Source: Puccinellia tenuiflora
Taxonomy: Eukaryota; Streptophyta; Magnoliopsida; Poales; Poaceae
DNA: 64,000 bases
Reading direction: 5' to 3'
Assembly: GCA_012064385.1 (NCBI GenBank)
Contig: QRDG01000415.1
Span: 3,461,931 to 3,525,930, forward strand
In this document: positions 1-11,870 of the stretch, in pieces
Numbering within the stretch: position 1 is the stretch's first letter
How the letters are laid out: every line of letters starts with the position of its first letter
Notes under the pieces: model-generated
What the model was told of the DNA's origin: nothing
Databases searched by the model: none
What the model saw: the letters and a program-made list of their open reading frames with translations, nothing else
Made by a program: the position numbers and the translations under genes

Positions 1-2817
1 GACAATCCATATTTATGTTTGTGATAGAATATTTTTGTTTATCCTTACTTTGGCATTGGCTTTTAGTTGCTCCATCTCTTGCCAAAATATTTATTTTGAC
101 TCCCATTGTCTTCCTTGCCTCTTGCATGGATCCTAATTTTTCAATTGGTAGTGTTTAGTGTTGTAAATAAAATATGAAGAGTAATGATCCCTTGTGCGTG
201 CATTTTGTATTCAAAAGCAAATATCAAAATAATGCATGAATCTTGGGGGAGCATTCCTTTTTATTTAGAACACTATCCTATCTATCAATATTTGATCCTT
301 TCAATTGGCATTTGATTTCTATCGTATGTGTTTATGGAAGACAAATCTTTTTCTCTTGATCCTTTGTGCCATCATGAAAAGTGTAGAGGGTGTTTGGTTT
401 ATTTGGTGTAACCTTGCTCTCTCTTGGGAGTCTTGCCTTCTCATTTCTTGTTCTTATGTTTATCCTATAGAATGAGAAAACCCTTTGAGCATATCACTTT
501 CTTTTATCTTACATGCTCATTGGCCTTGCCTAGGTACCTCCAATTGGTATTAATTGGAATTTAATATCTCCTCCATAAATATTTGTTTCAATTGATATTT
601 ATTGTGAGAATTTTGATACCCTATTACTTTATCCTACTTTACTTGATTCCGGTCAAGTATTATCCTCCAATTGGTATCTTTTCTCCTAGTTGGTATCTTA
701 CTTTCAATTGGTGTCTTATCTCTCATGTGTTGTTTGACTTGACTCCTATTGATATCACACTTCATGTGTTGATGTGTTTTGGAATCAATCATATGTTGAT
801 TTGATTTTTCCTCAATCATGTGTTGATTTGGATTTTGATATAATTTGGACAACCTTTTTGTGTCACACTTTGGTGTGCTCTCTTCTTGGTTTACTTGGTA
901 TTTTGTCCAAATCGTATCTCATTTGGTTCCTTTAAGTCCATGCATGCATATTTACTAGTATATTTATTTTATGGCATGCTAGTCTTTCTTGATCCAATAT
1001 ATAGGGGATACTCCACCAAATCCTAAATCGGCTAAGATGTGCATGAAATTCAATTTCATATCTATATGCACATATTTATGTGGAGTGTTTCCTATGTATT
1101 GTAGTGTATCTAACTACTATGGAACCCAATGAGTTTGGGAACCATTTTGTGCTTAAATTGTGTTTTAGGTACAATGGAGATACATTGGATGCTTGCCTCA
1201 TTCATAAGGAAGGTGTTCTCACCGTGTGATTATTGGAGTCAAGCTTTGATGATAAACAAACCCTCAACTTCTTCATCGTCAATGTATCTCAGTAACAAGT
1301 ATCTACCTCATGCATACTTTTCTAGTTTCAACCTTGTGTAGGTTGTTTCTTAGCATGAAAGCTCTTATTTTGCACTTGTTGTGGTTTTGGCTTGTTTCCT
1401 TCACTTAATATATCTTTGTGATATTTGTGATGAAATTGCAAAAACCTTTTTCTTCAATTGGTATTATTTGTTTATGATACTTGTTGCATATCTCAAAGCA
1501 TCTTCACTATCTCTTGTTCCCTTAGTGATATGTATGATGTATTTGATATTCTTGAAATTCATTTATATACAATGAGATAAATTTGAGCTATGTGCTATGC
1601 TTTTAAGCAATAATCTCTTTTGTATATTCATGACTTCCCTTTTGGATACCATGGTTTCCACTTTATCAACCATCTCATATGTGCAAGTTTCTTTGTGGAT
1701 GTATATCATCAATGATTTGTCTACTTAGAAACCTATACATATGAGAGAGGTCACCTTTTAGTTCGTATCCTAATTCTTTTGAGCTACCTTGCTTTTATCT
1801 ATAATTATTTGGTGGCTCCAAAATTGTCTCATGAGTGCTTTTCTCATTTTTATTGGTATCTTTGCGCACTCAAGTTCTATTAAAGATCTTTGACTTCATG
1901 CCTATCATGGTGAGCATGTTGATTTTTATTGGCTAAATGCTCTCACTAGCTTTTGGCATTTTCAATTGGTTTAAGTTTCCAATTGGTATCCCTAAGCTTG
2001 TGAACATACTCATTTAAAGATCTTCCTTTATCTCGGTTGGGCCTATCCTATGTTGATTTTTTTATTGGTATCCTTGAGGTTGTGAACATATTATTCTTGA
2101 AAAATCTTCTTTATAAAGTTGTGTGTGACAATACTTGATATATAGCTTATTTCCATCTGGTTAAGACTATGTGTCTTACCAAATTAATTGTCTTGTCACA
2201 CACACACACTCTTGGTTGGACCTTTCTTGATAGTTTCTTTTAATAGGTATCCCCTTATGGCTCAACCACATCTTTAGTGCAAGTGCTTTGGTTTGCTTTA
2301 ATTTTTACATCCTTGCACTTGGTGAGTGTTCTAGATGATTTTGGGGGAGTAAGGATTCCATATTTGTGCACTCCTCAATAGTGTATGAACATTGGGGAGC
2401 TTCTCTAATTTTATTTAGAACTCTCGGTTTGGATCTTCTTGATTGCTTTTCTCCTTGGTGGAGATGTTTAGAATGATTTCATCCTTTTGCAATATTTGGA
2501 TCCTCAATATAGTTTGATTTCCTCTACTATTCGTCAATGGATATGTGCATTTGATTTCACTCATATCCTGAGAAATGCATACCTTGTGGAGGAACTCATA
2601 TTATATTGGCCTTCTAAATTTTCTCTTCCCATTTCGGCAATCGATGCCAATGGGGGAGAAGTTTTAGAGGGTTTAAGGGAATTTGGTCTTATGCTTTCGT
2701 TTGGTTCCTAAGCATTTGCCTCTCATGCTCATGCATCCTTGTCTTGCAAGGGTGCTTAATTCATTATATAAATCCCTCTTAAAAGGGATTGTCATCAATT
2801 ACCAAAATGGGGGAGAT
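1..2817 (+). mobile_element. LTR retrotransposon copy A, 3' part of non-coding internal region
   Basis: AT-rich sequence with many degenerate TTGGTATC/CAATTGGTAT motifs and no open frame resembling gag or pol. It ends in a purine-rich tract (about 2804-2817, AAATGGGGGAGAT) directly before the TG that opens the LTR at 2818, which is the normal polypurine tract position. Stretches such as 2340-2610 recur in reverse complement near 63740-64000, so this is the same family as the copy at the right edge. The 5' LTR and any coding part lie outside the window. It may be a large non-autonomous derivative or the long 3' non-coding part of a SIRE/Maximus-like Copia element; the lineage is a guess. Confidence 0.75.
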
Positions 2818-5378
2818 TGAAAGAGCATGGTTGCCCCCATGTGTTGTTTTGGTAATTAATGACAATCTCTATGGACTAATGTGTGCTTTGAGTTATATTT
2901 GTAGTGTTGGTCCATAAGGAATGCTTGGACTCCATATGTTGGAGTTAAGGCTAAAAGAAGAAGATTATATGTTGATCAAGGCTAAGTGCAAGTTGATCAA
3001 CATACAAGATAAGGGCATGTGAAGATATGCGAAAGAGTGCCTCTCCCATCTTGGTGTATGGGGGAGCAATATGCGAGTCTTCACCAAGCGGAGCGCAATC
3101 ATAAGGAATGCTTGGACTCCATATGTTGGAGTCAAGGCTAAAAGAAGAAGATTATATGTTGATCAAGGCTAAGTGCAAGTTGATCAACATACAAGATAAG
3201 GGCATGTGAAGATATGCGAAAGAGTGCCTCTCCCATCTTGGTGTATGGGGGAGCAATATGCGAGTCTTCACCAAGCGGAGCGCAATCAAGAAAGGTGATC
3301 CACTTGAGAGGAGATCAAGATCGTCATCATCTAGCTCAAGTGGAATGCGCAAGGCAAAGGTATGATCTTGATAGGTTTCTATTTTACCGGTCTCGCGGTG
3401 TAGTTGGGAGACCGGGTCTTAGGATAGGTAACCGTACTATCAAGAGGGGCTCTCAAGTGAGCTTAGCGTATCGGTCGTCGAGAGCTCAAACCTTTGCATC
3501 ATTGGCATCATCTTTATTGGTTCTTATTTGTCTCTTATCAGTTTGTGGTCTTGGGTGCTTGTCGTGGCTTGTCATGACAAAGGCCAAGCTCATCGAAAAC
3601 GGTTTTCATTCAATGCTTCTTCCAATTGCGTGTTTCGATATTAGAAATATTGTCGGGTTTGTCCTTGAGAAATTATCCACACTACAGGTGTTGAGAATTT
3701 ATTTCTTAATTGTTTTCAAATATTTCCAAGGATAGCTAATATCATCCTCTTTTTCCAACAAAATTGGTTTCACCTCTTCGGACTTCATTTGCAAAAGATA
3801 TGACGGTTTCCCGTTTGCAAGAAAGAGGTGTAATCTTTCCTCATGTGTTATTAATAATATATTGTTGGACCTATGATGTTTTTCTGCATAATCTGGTAGT
3901 GGCTGGTTGTGGTATTCCAACGATCCAAGATTAGATCGAAAACGGAGTCCGGATACAAAAGTTATTGCATGCCCGGTATCGGACGTTTTTCTAGCAGAAA
4001 AAGAAAAGAAAAGAAAGAACGAAAAAAGGGGGAAGGAGCTGCCGGTCTGGCCGGCCTCGTGGCCGGGGCCTCTCGGGCCGCTGCCGGCCATCTGACCGGC
4101 CCACCAGGCTGGCTGCTTGTGCCTGCTCTGTTTCCCTTGTTTTGCTAGCTTTTGGGCTGCCTTCCGGCCATGTGGCCGGCTGGCCGGCCCGATGGCCGGC
4201 CTCGCGCAGTTTTGGCCATCCAACGGCTCCTTTTGGAGCTACACTTAGGGGTTTCTTCCCCAAAGGTTTTTTGGGTTTCCTAGCCAACCATTTTGACCGT
4301 TTCTTCCCACCATTGTTGATCTCTGAACTGCCTTTCTCTCAATCCCTCAATAGTTCTTGCTAGTTTTTGAGGGAAAAGAGAGAGGAGGTCTAGATCCACG
4401 TTTCCACCGATCGGTTTTTCTTCTAAGTGAGGGGAACACCTTGGATCTAGATCTTTGGAGTTTCTTTGTGTTTCTCCTTGTTCTTCCTCCCAAATCCCTC
4501 CCAAGCATTAGTTGCTTTGGTTGGATTCGGGTTGGAAGAACTTGTCCACTTAGTGTGTTCTTGCCATTGCATTAGTTGCATCGGTTTGAGTTCTCCACGG
4601 TGATTCGTGGAAGTGAAGTTGAGAAGCTTGTTACTCTTGGGTGCTTTGGTGCCCTAGAGCTTGTTCCTCTAGGGCACGTTGGTACCCTAGACGGTTGTTG
4701 ATCTCTCGGAGTCTTGGTGGCTCACGGGATTTGTTGGGAGCCTCCAATTGTGGAGTGTGGCTCAACCTTGTTGCTTCGGAGCTTTGGTAGCTACGAAGAC
4801 ATTGCCGGGAGCCACCAATTGAGTTGTGGTGTGTGCCTCGGCCTTGGGCATCGAGTCTTGGTGGCTCGGTGCATTTGGTGAAGACCCTCCAACTTGTGGA
4901 GTGAGCTTCACCCTTGTAAAGGTTCTAGTTGTCAACCTCAACGGCAACTTAGTGACAAGTGTCTCGCCGCATTGGTGGTAAGACACAATGGAGATACGGT
5001 GTGCCATATCAAGGCTACTCGGTGTTTCACATTGGTGAACACCGCGCCGCTCCAACGGAGACTAGCTTCCATTGGGAAGTGAACTTCGGGATAAATCATC
5101 GTCTCCAAGTGCCTCGGTATTTCTATACTCGAGCTTCTTACTTATGCTATTTACTTTGTGATAGTCGTTGAGCTTAAACTCATATATCTTGCTATCACCT
5201 AGTTGATCATATTGCTTAGCATAAGTTGTTGGTGCACATAGGTGAACCTAGCTAGTTTAGGTTTTGGCTTGATAAATTAAACGTTAGTTTTGTTCCGCAT
5301 TTATTCAAGCCTTAACCGTAATAATTTTAAATCGCCTATTCACCCCCACCCCCCCTAGGCGACATCCGTGTCCTTTCA
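2818..5378 (+). mobile_element. 3' LTR of retrotransposon copy A (SIRE/Maximus-like?)
   Basis: The LTR opens with TGAAAGAGCATGG right after the polypurine tract and closes with GTGTCCTTTCA, giving the canonical TG...CA ends over 2,561 bp. The C-rich segment near 5340-5360 followed by a GGCGACATCC-type end is common in high-copy Triticeae Copia LTRs. The related LTR at 59429-61776 is in the opposite orientation and aligns at both ends. The following 5 bp (ATGAT) would be the target duplication, but the partner is outside the window. A 187-bp internal tandem duplication makes it longer than its sister copy. Confidence 0.85.
2913..3286 (+). repeat. 187-bp tandem duplication inside the LTR
   Basis: The segment starting CATAAGGAATGCTTGG at 2913 starts again at 3100 and runs to about 3286. 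The two copies are nearly identical; GGAGTTAAGG versus GGAGTCAAGG is one difference I saw. The duplication is therefore recent relative to the decay of the LTR. The sister LTR on the right appears to hold one copy. Confidence 0.9.
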
Positions 5379-5397
5379 ATGATAAAGTGAGAGCTTA

Positions 5398-6045
5398 TTG
5401 CACATGGACTTCTTACAAATGGATGATTTATGCCTCAAGGACAAGTGGGAACAAGCATGGCTTCAAGTTTCGACATTCATTGATGAATACAATTACATTC
5501 CAAGGAGAGACAACATGCTTATGACTTTCATTGTCATATCTAGCAAGTTTGGAACACTCATAAAAGAAAACCCTACAAGGAAGCTTGAGCACATTAGGCA
5601 AACAATTTATAGCAAATGTTTACCGATGTAAGCATTGCTCAGCATAAATGAGCTAGGCAGTTGATGTTTAGGAAGATGATGGATTCCACACATGGAAAAT
5701 ATGACAAAGTATTTGATTATTATTTGGCATTACTCAATTCAAATATAGGGAGTATTGTTGTTGTAAAGATGGACCCTAATCAACCAGATGTCATTCATGT
5801 CTTTCAAATATTTTACATGTGCTTTCTTACTTGCAAAAAAGGATTTTTAGCTGGATGGAGAAAAATTATTGGTTTAGATGGACGTTTCTTCAAAGGAGCT
5901 TGCTTTTAACAGATGCTCTTTCCTCTAGGATGGGATTCAAATAATCAAATTTATCCAATAGTGTGGGCAGTACTGGGGAAGAAAACCTATGAGTCATGAT
6001 TCTGGTTTCTTGCATTACTGAATAAAGACCTAAAAATTAAAATGA
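5398..6045 (+). pseudogene. Mutator-like (MULE) transposase fragment, broken
   Basis: Across three frames the translation reads like a plant MULE transposase: a stretch with ENPTRKLEHIRQTIYS, then FRKMMDSTHGKYDKVFDYY, then FYMCFLTCKKGFLAGWRKIIGLDGRFFKG (about 5810-5900), then residues matching NNQIYPIVWAV...YESWFWFLALLNKDL to about 6035. These match the segment before and at the start of the MULE DDE domain, where IGLDG holds the first catalytic Asp. Frameshifts and stops near 5629, 5660 and 5907 break it, and the rest of the transposase, zinc finger and terminal inverted repeats are missing. It is a dead fragment beside the LTR; no function is expected. Confidence 0.8.
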
Positions 6046-6492
6046 AGCTTGAGGCTAGGTTTTCAACTCTTATCAACAAAAGGTACTAGATTTTTGAATT
6101 CTTGGAGATGTTTTGGACAATTAGGATGAAACTACACTAATACTAGACATGCATGGATTTTTCCATGAATGTTTGGAAAAAAATGGACAGTAAAAAATGT
6201 AGGCACGAAACTACACTAATACTAGAGATGCATGGACAGTGAAAAATGCAGGGAGATGTGCGGGACGACGACAATGGCCGAGAGCCGAAGATAAAAGGAA
6301 ATGCGAATGGATAGAGCGTGACTTTTCGTTTTCCTGTTCGTGGCCCATCTCTCACAGCACTGAAAAAGATCACACGATGCGGATCGGACGGCGCAGAACG
6401 TGAGAACGCCGTACGACCATACCGAGTTCGACCACGAATTCGTTTTTTTATAGAAAAGTCAAAGAAACCAAATGCACAACTATCCCTATTAC
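6046..6492. other. spacer between MULE fragment and PIF/Harbinger element
   Basis: No gene recognised. A short phrase, GAAACTACACTAATACTAGA followed by an ATGCATGGA-type end, occurs at about 6128 and again at about 6207 (79-bp spacing), a small decayed duplication. This stretch and 10276-10796 were contiguous before the Harbinger insertion. Confidence 0.6.
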
Positions 6493-7233
6493 TAATGCCT
6501 CGTTCGGATGTTTGTTTTCAGCGTGGATATTGGATATTCGGGAGCCTCTGGGCCGAATATCCCGAATCGCTGTTGTTTGGATGTCCTCGACATTCGGCCG
6601 TCGCTTTCGGCCTCGATATCAAGATACCCAGTGCGGAGGCAAAAAACGTTCCGGCCCAATCTCGAGCTCCATCCCTGGAGATTGCATGTATATTCGCAGC
6701 CAGCCCTTCCTGTGCCTGTTCGCGAGCCAGGAAACAGAGGCAGCGTTGCGCTCGCCTCGTCCTCCTCGCGCAAGAAACCCTAGCGGCAGCGGCGCAGGTA
6801 CGAGCCCCTCCTCCCGTCTGGCTGCGCCTGCGGCCGGTGTCCTCCTCGCGCCACCCTCCCTCCGTGCTGCTCCATTCTCTCCCTCCTAGCGCTCGTCCTC
6901 TCTCCCCCTCCCCTCTGATTCGATCTGTTTCAGTGCAGATCTTGCACCAATCCAAGGGAGACTCGACGGCCGGCGGATCTAAGCCCAGCTCCGGTGACCA
7001 CGTGCACCTGCTTCCCGAGCTCGCCTTCCCGGTGCAGGTTTATTTCTACAGGAACCGCCCTCCCCTTCCCCTAAAATAATTGTTGTACATGAATTGCTAG
7101 TGCCTGTACATGAACTGAGTGTGATGTACAGAAATTTTAAGCTGCTGTTTTGCTTACCATGGTTGTGAATATCCTGTTTTGATGATGCATAAATTTCTGA
7201 AAGCATAAAATATTTGTACATTGTAGTTGCAAA

Positions 7234-8634
7234 ATGTCAGAAGAGCTAGACTTGGTTAATTATGTATCCGAAGAAAACAAAAGAAGGAAGAGGAGAAGGA
7301 TTGTGTTGATGAAACATTTCTTTGAATCGTCTCTTCTTGCGATGGCATATCTTAGTACACAAAGGATACCGAGGGACATAGGGAGCTTTACCGATGATGA
7401 GCATAAGCTCTCTCTTCGAAAGTATCTGTTGAAAGATATGTATGATGGGACTGAAATTGCTTGCTATGATCAACTTCGTCTAACAAAAAGAAATTTTCAT
7501 GACTTGTGTGCTATGTTGCGTGAGAAGTGTGGTCTACGGGAGAGTGTGTATGTTGCCGTGGAAGAAAAGGTTGCCATGTTCTTGCTTGTTGTTGGTCATG
7601 GTATGAAAATGAGGTTGTTGCGAGGGCAGTACAAGAGGTCCTTAGGTACTATTAGTTCACACTTTTTCGAGGTGTTGAAGGCCATCTTATGTCTCCATAA
7701 AGAGTTCATTGCACTTCCAGATCCTTCCGTTGAACCTCCCACTGATTACAAATGGAAGTGGTTTCCTAATGCACTTGGAGCATTAGATGGTTGCCATATT
7801 GATGTGTGTGTTAATGTGGCTGACCAAGGACGGTACAGAAATAGAAAACAAGCTATCACAACTAACGTGCTCGGTGTTGTTGATTGGAACATGTAATTTC
7901 TTTATGTCTTGCCTGGTTGGGAGGGTTCAGCTTCTGACTCTAGAGTCCTACGTGATGCAATGAGAACAAGCCGCCAAGATGTATTTGCTGTACCTAATGG
8001 TACTACTTTTTCACTTGGCCTTTTGTTTTCATTTGCTTTGGTTCTTACCTAACTAACTTGTTTGATTGACATAGGAAAATATTACTTAGGTGATGCTGGT
8101 TACACCAATGGACCTGGATTTCTAACTCCATTTAGATCCACTCGGTATCACTTGAAAGAGTGGGTATCAAGTGCACAGCAGCCAAAATCTGATGAGGAGT
8201 TATATAACTTGCGTCACTCTCGTGCTAGAAATGTGGTAGAACGAACTTTTGGGCTGTGGAAGAAAAGGTTTGCTATCTTGCGTACTGCAAGTTTTTTTGA
8301 CATAGAGGACCAGGTAACACATGTCCATATGGTCTTCGAATAATTACGTAGCTAGCTGCTGATTTCTCACTATGAACTAATATTTGTGCAGATTCGAATA
8401 ATTAATGCTTGTGCTGTGTTGCACAACTATGCAAGGGATAGGCAATACATGATGGACGACGTATTGTTGGAGCAGGTGGATAATGACCTAGCAGCTCAGC
8501 CAATTGAGGCCGAAGATGGTGCTGGTTACATTACTTGTGTTGGAGTCACTAATGCATGGAAGAACTTTAGGAAGCAGTTTGCTGCGGACATGTTTGTTGA
8601 TTACCTTGTTGCCCATGCAGAATTACAGGAGTAG
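7234..8634 (+). pseudogene. PIF/Harbinger transposase (DDE_Tnp_4 type), one premature stop
   Basis: Three exons fit with correct phases: 7234-7999, 8075-8313 and 8392-8634 (1,248 nt, 416 codons including the final stop). Introns use GT/AG at 8000-8074 and 8314-8391. The start is the ATG of MSEELDLVNY, followed by a basic KRRKRRR patch. Helical N-terminal region and DDE core are visible: first Asp in GALDGCHID (about residue 190), second Asp in PGWEGSASDSRVLRDA, and Glu in RNVVERTFGLWKKRF. The enzyme would bind the terminal repeats with ORF1 and cut and paste the element. Codon 221 (7894-7896) is TAA where relatives have a Gln in the MQFxYVLPGWEG block; this looks like CAA to TAA. The frame is open on both sides, so loss is recent unless the stop is read through. 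Confidence 0.88.
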
Positions 8635-8647
8635 TAGTACGAAGTAA

Positions 8648-8766
8648 AGCCGTGGATATTTTGGGTGGGTTATTAGATGGTGCCGTGGATATTTTGGGTG
8701 GGTTATTAGATGGTGCCTTTTGGGTAAAGCCGTGGATATTTTGGGTGGGTTATTAGATGTTGCCTT
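8648..8766 (+). repeat. three tandem copies of a ~37-bp unit
   Basis: The unit GCCGTGGATATTTTGGGTGG plus TTATTAGATGGTGCC occurs three times just after the transposase stop codon; a GTAAA/TTTTGGGTAAA linker separates copies two and three. It lies in the 3' untranslated or intergenic part of Harbinger 1, between the two element genes. Confidence 0.85.
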
Positions 8767-8912
8767 TTGGGTATTTGTACATGCATCACTATGACAAAGA
8801 AATTAATATATATATATATATTATGATCTTGATTCGGCTCAATTGTTTTGATTGTATTGCTAATACAATTTGTATTTCCACTGTTCTTTCTTCTTATTAC
8901 TTGTGCAGGTCC

Positions 8913-9779
8913 ATGGACTCCGGAGCACAGGGAAAGAAGTTTAGCAGGAATTACACGCAATGGACTCCGGAGATGGACCGTGCCTTGTTGGACGTGCTTG
9001 TTGAGCATCACAACAATGGTGATCATGCCCAAAATGGATGGAAGTCACATGTGTACCGTCATGCTATCAAAGATGTTCGCGAGAAGTGTGGGGTGGACGT
9101 CACAAAGGAGAAAATTGTAACAAGGTGCAAAACCTTTGACAAGCACTATGAGATTGTTAGCAAAATTCTTTCTCAGAGTGGATTTGGCTGGGATTGGGAG
9201 AAGAATGTCTTACTAATGGACATCGATGAAGTGTGGGACAGATATGTGGAGGTACGTGACATGTGGCTAGCTCATTCTAATTTTCTGTAACTTGGCAATG
9301 TAACTCATGTTTGTACGTGCTTGCAGGCTAATGAAAAAGCTGCTATATACAAGAACAAGGTAATCCACAACTGGAATGAGATATGTACCATCTACTCAAA
9401 AGACCATGCAACCGGTCAAGGTGCTAGGACGGGTGCTGAGACTGAGCCTGAGATTGTACCACCAGCACAAGAGGCCAATGATATCTCTCCCGAAGTTGCT
9501 GGCTCATCATCAAAGAGGCCACATATGGGTGAAGCAATTATGTGCATGCTCGGAAACATGAACACGTCTTTCAATGATGCAATGAAGTCAATGGAGCCAT
9601 TACAAATGTCTGTTACTCCTCCTTCTGTGATACTTGCTGCACTTGATGACATACCAGACTTGTCTCGAAGTGACAAACTGCAAGCTTATGCGAAGCTAAT
9701 CTGTAGCGAGTGTTCATTTCTTGGACTTATGGAGCTCCCCGTAGAGTTGAGGAAGGAATGGATCCTGATTTTACCTTGA
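8913..9779 (+). CDS. Harbinger ORF1: Myb/SANT-like (trihelix-type) DNA-binding protein
   Basis: Two exons, 8913-9251 and 9327-9779, joined across a GT/AG intron with phase 0 (GAG|GTACGT ... TTGCAG|GCT), give 263 aa. The ATG of MDSGAQGKKF lies 5 bp after a TTGTGCAG acceptor-like site, so a 5'-leader intron is possible. Residues about 12-110 show the spaced Trp residues of a Myb_DNA-bind_3 domain (YTQWTPEMDRALLDVLVEH, NGWKS, GFGWDWEKN, DEVWDRYV). The middle is a Pro/Ser/Glu linker, and the C-terminus is a helical region. In PIF/Harbinger elements this partner binds the ends and helps bring the transposase to DNA in the nucleus. The frame is fully open, unlike the transposase upstream and unlike the ORF1 of the second Harbinger element at 39986. 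Confidence 0.88.
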
Positions 9780-10275
9780 GAGCTTGTCATTTGCGTTTGC
9801 TATCTTAAGAACTTGTAATATTGCGAATGAGACTATGTAGTTTGTTTGCTTGAGACTACTTAAAAATAGTTTGTTTGTGCGAGACTATGTAGTTTGTTTG
9901 CTTCAGACTTCTTAAAAATGGTCGTTTATGATGGATTATGCATCGACTTTGATATAATGTTCTTGTTGAAATATTGGTGAATATTATATGTATTCTTCTA
10001 CTTGTCGTCGGTACCATAATACGTGGCTGCTCCGTGAAATTTTGGCATGAATATAACAGTCTAATAATAAAAGTAACGAAAGTCCGCAATTCATCACTTT
10101 TATACCATCCAAACAACATTTGATATTCAACCTCAATATCTCATCTCGGTCCGAATATCTAACACATCCAAACGCAAATATTGACATTTCATCTCAATAT
10201 CAATATCCTGGATATTGGACATTCACCCCAATATAATGTCTAGCCTCCCAATATAAACATCCAAACGGAGCCTAA

Positions 10276-10796
10276 GTGATTGAGTGGCTAGAGAGGGAGA
10301 TCTATGGATTTGGAGCTTTCAAATAATGGTGGTGTTCTTGTTCTGGTCGTGGTGCTCTTCTTGAGGTAGAAGAAGGCTTTATATAGCTGTCTTCGATAAC
10401 TAGCCGTTGCTGCTTCACTTACCTCGGAGACTCTGGCATGAGACCCTAGAGACTCCGGCCTGGGCGGAAACTCCGGCCCACGAGGATGCCGGAAACTCCA
10501 GACGGGCCGGAGACTTTCAGAAGTCTCCGGGCATACTCCGGCCACCCTCCGGACAGGGCACCCGAGGCGCAGACCACTTGCGCAACAACGAGGCTAAGAT
10601 GAAATAAACAGGGGCCGGAGTCTCCGGTGCCCTGGTCCCCGGAATCTCCGGACTCCATCTGTCAATCTTTTCTCTTTTTGAGGGAACTATCACCGTCTTG
10701 TGCTGATCCTAAGAGCACTTAGCACATGGTTAAATATCACTCATGTTGTTAACAAACACACAAAACACAATTAGGAGGGAAATGTCCTTTCAAGGT
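10276..10796 (-). mobile_element. LTR remnant, minus strand, interrupted by Harbinger 1
   Basis: Read on the minus strand it begins TGAAAGGACATTTCCC at 10796, a typical LTR opening, and contains many CCGGAGACTCC-type motifs (10440-10640) as found in Triticeae Copia LTRs. A minus-strand TATA box follows (10378-10385, CTATATAAAG). It stops at the Harbinger target duplication, and the missing part may continue at 6492 and below. No second LTR, primer site or coding region was seen. Confidence 0.55.
10378..10385 (-). promoter_or_regulatory. TATA box of LTR remnant
   Basis: The minus strand reads AGCTATATAAAGCC, a good TATA box in the expected U3/R position of the LTR remnant 10276-10796. Activity is not implied. 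Confidence 0.45.
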
Positions 10797-11430
10797 CGAT
10801 ATCGATGGCGCACCATCGCAGCACCGCACGCAGAACGGCTCGCGAGCGGGTAGAAGAAGGCACACCGCCGTCGGCACCGTGCCGCTCGCCGGTGGCGGCG
10901 GAGGGAGAGGTAGACGGAGGGGCGCACAACCGGGGTAAGCGTCCGGTCGCCCGCGGGGCGCAACACGGAGCGTTGTGCACGCATCTCAGGATTTGAAACT
11001 TGTCGCCTCTAGCTTTTAGTACGACTTTGAACTTGAAACTTGACACAATTAGCAGAACATGCACAATTTTTGGGCAATTAGTAATTCCAGTTGGCACCAT
11101 TAGCTAGCAATTAGCACATATAATACACCTTCAAGATGCTAATACTCAACTGACATAAGCATTAGCGCTAATTCTAGTTTCTCGAACCATCACTGCATAG
11201 TTAGTATCCTCTCATGTCTCATTATTCGATCTTGGGTATTATCTGACAATTGATGGCCCACTAACGATGCAAGAAACAAAATCAAGATGAAACGTTAGTA
11301 AAGGAATTTTAGCACAACTGTATAGAAGGGGGGAATAAGCAACAAACGTGGAGGCACGAAGCTAACGTGCCAACCATGAATTTTTGGCTTACGAAAAGGT
11401 CAACCGATCTATTGATCATCAACACTAGTA
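10797..11430. other. spacer, nothing recognised
   Basis: GC-rich first 200 bp (10800-10990) with short overlapping open frames of low-complexity Arg/Ala/Pro composition, then AT-rich sequence. No domain, terminal repeat or RNA gene was recognised. Confidence 0.5.
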
Positions 11431-11870
11431 CAAAGAATTTTAAAAGTAATAAATAATTACAATTAGGTCTTTGAACCACCTAGCGACGAGTACAAGCATT
11501 GGAGCGAGCCAGAGGGACGCGTCGGTCTCACCCCTCCCTCATTGAAGCTAGGCCGAGTAAATCTTGTCGTAATAGAGCTTGTTGTAGTAGGCAGTCGGAA
11601 AGCCGTCATGCTAAGTCCTTGAAGGAACAACGCATTAGAGTGTCAACTCTCGTCAATCATAGCAAATATAGATGGAAAAACCAGACATATAACCACACGA
11701 ACGAACAGGAAAACAGATCGAATCTCCGAAGATCGGCCAGACACATAATTCCACGAAACTTCGGTCGACGCTAGGCACACCACCCCAATAAGAATTGGAC
11801 GGATTTTTTTTTTCTAACGACTCTGATCGAAAATCGAGAGCATATTCCAGACACTACAAGAATTGATGAT
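11431..11870. repeat. decayed high-copy repeat fragment with CACTA-like motifs
   Basis: The middle part (AGTAGGCAGTCGGAAAG..., AACAACGCATTAGAG..., ACACGAACGAACAGGAAAAC, about 11580-11780) resembles a sequence I know as very frequent in Triticeae intergenic DNA. CACTAGTACAAAG (about 11425) and CACTACAAGAA (11852) resemble CACTA transposon ends, but both face the same way and no TSD pair was found. The element class is uncertain. Confidence 0.4.

Larger units (their letters stand above)
6496..10272 (+). mobile_element. PIF/Harbinger DNA transposon 1, nearly complete
   Basis: The element is bounded by the 3-bp duplication TAA (6493-6495 and 10273-10275), typical of PIF/Harbinger. The terminal inverted repeats are imperfect: the left end is TGCCTCGTTCGGATGTTT and the right end, read inwards on the minus strand, is GGCTCCGTTTGGATGTTT. 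Both ends carry subterminal GATATTGG/CCAATATC motifs in inverted orientation. The 3,777-bp element encodes the two expected proteins in the same direction: a DDE transposase (7234-8634) and a Myb/SANT-like ORF1 protein (8913-9779). The GC-rich segment 6700-7070 is a plausible promoter and 5' leader. One stop codon in the transposase is the only clear lesion. Confidence 0.92.

Noticed and set aside
11499..11774. 91-codon basic frame
   Set aside because: Lies in a high-copy intergenic repeat and has no family resemblance.
11425..11862. A complete CACTA transposon between CACTAGTACAAAG and CACTACAAGAA
   Set aside because: Both motifs face the same direction, and no 3-bp duplication or inverted partner was found.
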